In this document: in pieces, positions 62,040 to 64,000 of the stretch
Layout of the letters: every line of letters begins with the position of its first letter
Numbering within the stretch: the first letter of the stretch is position 1
Source of the DNA: Glebionis coronaria
Taxonomy: Eukaryota > Streptophyta > Magnoliopsida > Asterales > Asteraceae
Assembly: GCA_025667525.1 (NCBI GenBank)
Contig: CM046876.1
Location: forward strand, 25,569,224-25,633,223
Reading direction: 5' to 3'
DNA length: 64,000 nt
Program-made: the position numbers and the translations under genes
Notes under the pieces: model-generated
Told to the model about the DNA's origin: nothing
Seen by the model: only the letters and a program-made list of their open reading frames with translations
Database searches by the model: none

Positions 62040-62640
62040 GATTGTTGGGGTTTACTTCATTCCAACAGGGTGAAGATAATCAATAGTCTAACTACGTACC
62101 AGTGAATGGTTACCGGATATCTCTTGAAGTCGTGTAATCACTTTCCAAAGAAGATTATTCGACCCTGTGCCTGGGTTGACACGAATACCTCCTTGGGATA
62201 AAACCAAGAGTTAGTTCTTGTTTTAGGCACAAATCAAGAACTCTGTGCGTGTAAGTGTTTGTTGTTTCTGTATATTTCTTCATGCAAATATGATCACTAT
62301 TTATAGTGATTTTAGTCCTAGAAGGATGTAACACATAGTCAAAGGTATTAAGAGCATTAATCGGCCAATTAAGCTCATAATTACCTACATGAAAGCATAG
62401 TGGTTACATGACCATAAATCTGGTCATCAAGTCAATATTCAACCCTCATTGATTGGTCAAAGAGGTTACAAAGACTTTGTGCATCACCAAGAGCAACGTC
62501 CTAACCAGGAGCAACTTCCTAATCAGGAGCAACTTCCTAACCAGGAGCAGCTTCCTACTGATGAACTTTTCTTCGTGCTCATAACCATCAGCACAACCAC
62601 TATATTGAGTTTAGGGAGGTCAGGGACTTAATGGGTGTAC
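62040..62640 (-). repeat. Copia leader and probable LTR, minus strand
   Basis: Upstream of the copia gag on its strand: TATAAATA (62298-62305) and a long leader, as in a copia 5' LTR. Ends and primer binding site are not clear. Contains four tandem 18-bp units of GAGCAACTTCCTAACCAG type at 62491-62562. Confidence 0.5.
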
Positions 62641-62776
62641 ACTCCGTACCTCCAAAACCATTTACAAATATGACTCGATCCCACAATTGCCCTAAATTTC
62701 CAACACCAGTAACGGTGGAGACTTGTGTTTGCTGTCGAAATGATTACAGTTTGAACCGTAAATGGACTAGTATTAT

Positions 62777-63267
62777 TTTGTGTGTAGTATAGTTTGTATT
62801 GAGCCAAGTTAAACACATTATTTGTATTATGATGTATGCTATACATATCCTCGTTATTCGATTATGAGATATCAGGATAATTAATATACATATTTTGAAG
62901 TATTAGGTGACATGATTGTATAGGATTGGCAGGGATGATAGCGAATTAGGGTTAGGGTTTGGTCGTCGTTTTTTGCCAAAGAGATAGGAGAGGTTGTTTG
63001 TAACTATTTTGAACTATTACATTTCATCTTTTGGAGACAATATTTGGAGTTAAATAAAGTATAAAAATTATTGGGCATGAATGTATATGTAATCGTGGTG
63101 GATATATATAGCGGTACTTGAATGCGTATATGCAAGTGCTTATGTGTTCGAAACAAATTGCTCTCACGTGTACGTCTTTTATTCATATCATTTATCATTT
63201 CAAATGAATTCATGGTGCTAGCTCGCTCGTTTGGGAATCATGAGGGTAGTAAAAATATATATTCCCC
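62777..63267 (+). repeat. Upstream segment of defensin-like gene 2
   Basis: Matches the reverse complement of 2792-3205. Here it continues directly into the colinear proximal promoter (from about 63279). Confidence 0.8.
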
Positions 63268-63590
63268 TGGCCTGCTAGCTATTTAAATATTCTTCTCGGT
63301 TCAAAGCTAAATTCTAACTGAGAAAGGTGTCGATTGCATGTACCCGATCTTTAAAAATTGTCTGGTTGGTTTTTCTATTAGATCATCATATTGTGATCAC
63401 GGAAAATATTGTAAGTATTAAATGTCATTAGGAAATAAAAACGTATTGCGAGTGTAATTAACAACTGCTTTTAATAAGTTTCAATATTGTAAATAACGTT
63501 TATGGCAATGAAATAACGTAATTAATTATTCCGTTAGCAAAATGTGATAATTCCCATAGTTAAGGTTATGACTAATTAAACAATTATGCC

Positions 63591-63596
63591 TATAAA
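63591..63596 (+). promoter_or_regulatory. TATA box of defensin-like gene 2
   Basis: TATAAA in GCCTATAAAAGGATC, 91 bases before the ATG. A stretch of several bases present before gene 1 (around CATAGTATCAAT, about 3636) is reduced here. Confidence 0.65.
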
Positions 63597-63681
63597 AGGA
63601 TCAACCAGTTAATCAAAATCATTAGAAGCTAACTAAATCAATTTTCTATCTGATTAACAAACTACTTTTAGTACTCTCAAA

Positions 63682-64000
63682 ATGATGAATGGGAAAATTG
63701 CGATCACACTTCTATGTTTACTAGGTAATGTCTCGTTCTTTGCATTATGTTTTGTAAACACTTTTACGTTTAACATGTGTTTACTGTTTATATACGGACG
63801 CAGTTTGTCAACAATTTTGTAGCATGAAGGCAAGGGATTTGTTTCCAACAGATGGTGATGTTCATATAGATGCCACATGCAGCAGGAGGGAAATAGAGTT
63901 TTGTAACAGTGATTGCCCACCAAGTTGTTGCGCCCAGAAGTGTGCAGCTCAAGGTGGAAGTGTCGGTCAATGCGAGACTGCGCATTGGGGAAATTTTGCT
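63682..64000 (+). CDS. Defensin-like (DEFL) peptide gene, copy 2, cut by window end
   Basis: Exon 1 is 63682-63724, the intron 63725-63803, and exon 2 from 63804 to beyond the window; by comparison with copy 1 the stop should fall at 64021. All 319 visible bases, including the intron, match copy 1 exactly. The leader and eight of the ten cysteines of the mature part are visible up to residue 79; the C-x-C and last cysteine lie past the edge. The identical intron contrasts with a promoter that has several indels and substitutions. This points to gene conversion or a very recent copy of this portion. Role as for copy 1. Confidence 0.85.

Overview
The window is repeat-rich nuclear DNA of a flowering plant. 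Evidence: spliced genes with GT-AG introns, plant LTR retrotransposons primed by initiator tRNA-Met, a CACTA (En/Spm) element, a hAT MITE and long AT-rich spacers. The copia gag fragments at 42.5-44.6 kb and 61.5-62.0 kb (minus) look, from memory, like those common in daisy-family (Asteraceae) genomes; that placement is inference.

Host genes: the only ordinary genes seen are two copies of a small two-exon, cysteine-rich, defensin-like secreted peptide gene, at 3724-4063 and 63682-64000 (cut by the window edge). Coding sequence and intron are identical as far as both are visible. Part of the upstream region is inverted between the copies. Everything between them is essentially transposon nest, so the window is the inflated interval of a local gene duplication.

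Layout. 1-1.4 kb: short palindromic repeats with ACATGT cores. 3.6-4.1 kb: defensin-like gene 1. 4.49-4.905 kb: hAT-type MITE with 8-bp target duplication, inside a segment whose unfilled relative lies at 7.13-7.83 kb. 8.797-26.684 kb: a 17.9 kb CACTA element with TCT target duplication. It has palindromic subterminal repeats, a minus-strand En/Spm-type transposase-family (TNPA-like) gene, a 41-bp minisatellite of about 42 units, a tandem array of E2F-like sites and a frameshifted zf-GRF gene. The TNPA-like gene is split by a 10.2 kb Ty3/gypsy element (9786-20011, target duplication ACCGC). 27.3-40.35 kb: a LARD-like gypsy element with 3.8 kb LTRs and only a gag remnant. 41.2-44.6 kb: decayed copia gag. 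45.1-61.5 kb: an old decayed gypsy element into which a better preserved chromodomain gypsy (49637-61197) has inserted. This younger element carries an extra ORF between primer binding site and gag. 61.5-62.6 kb: a minus-strand copia gag and leader fragment. 63.6 kb onward: defensin-like gene 2.

How it fits together: none of the elements looks autonomous. The CACTA lacks a visible TNPD/Transposase_21 gene, and its TNPA-like frame closes (398 codons) only if the inserted gypsy is removed. That gypsy has very similar LTRs but a badly decayed interior, so it was probably already defective when it moved. The zf-GRF gene with its E2F-like array inside the CACTA is the most unusual assembly here.
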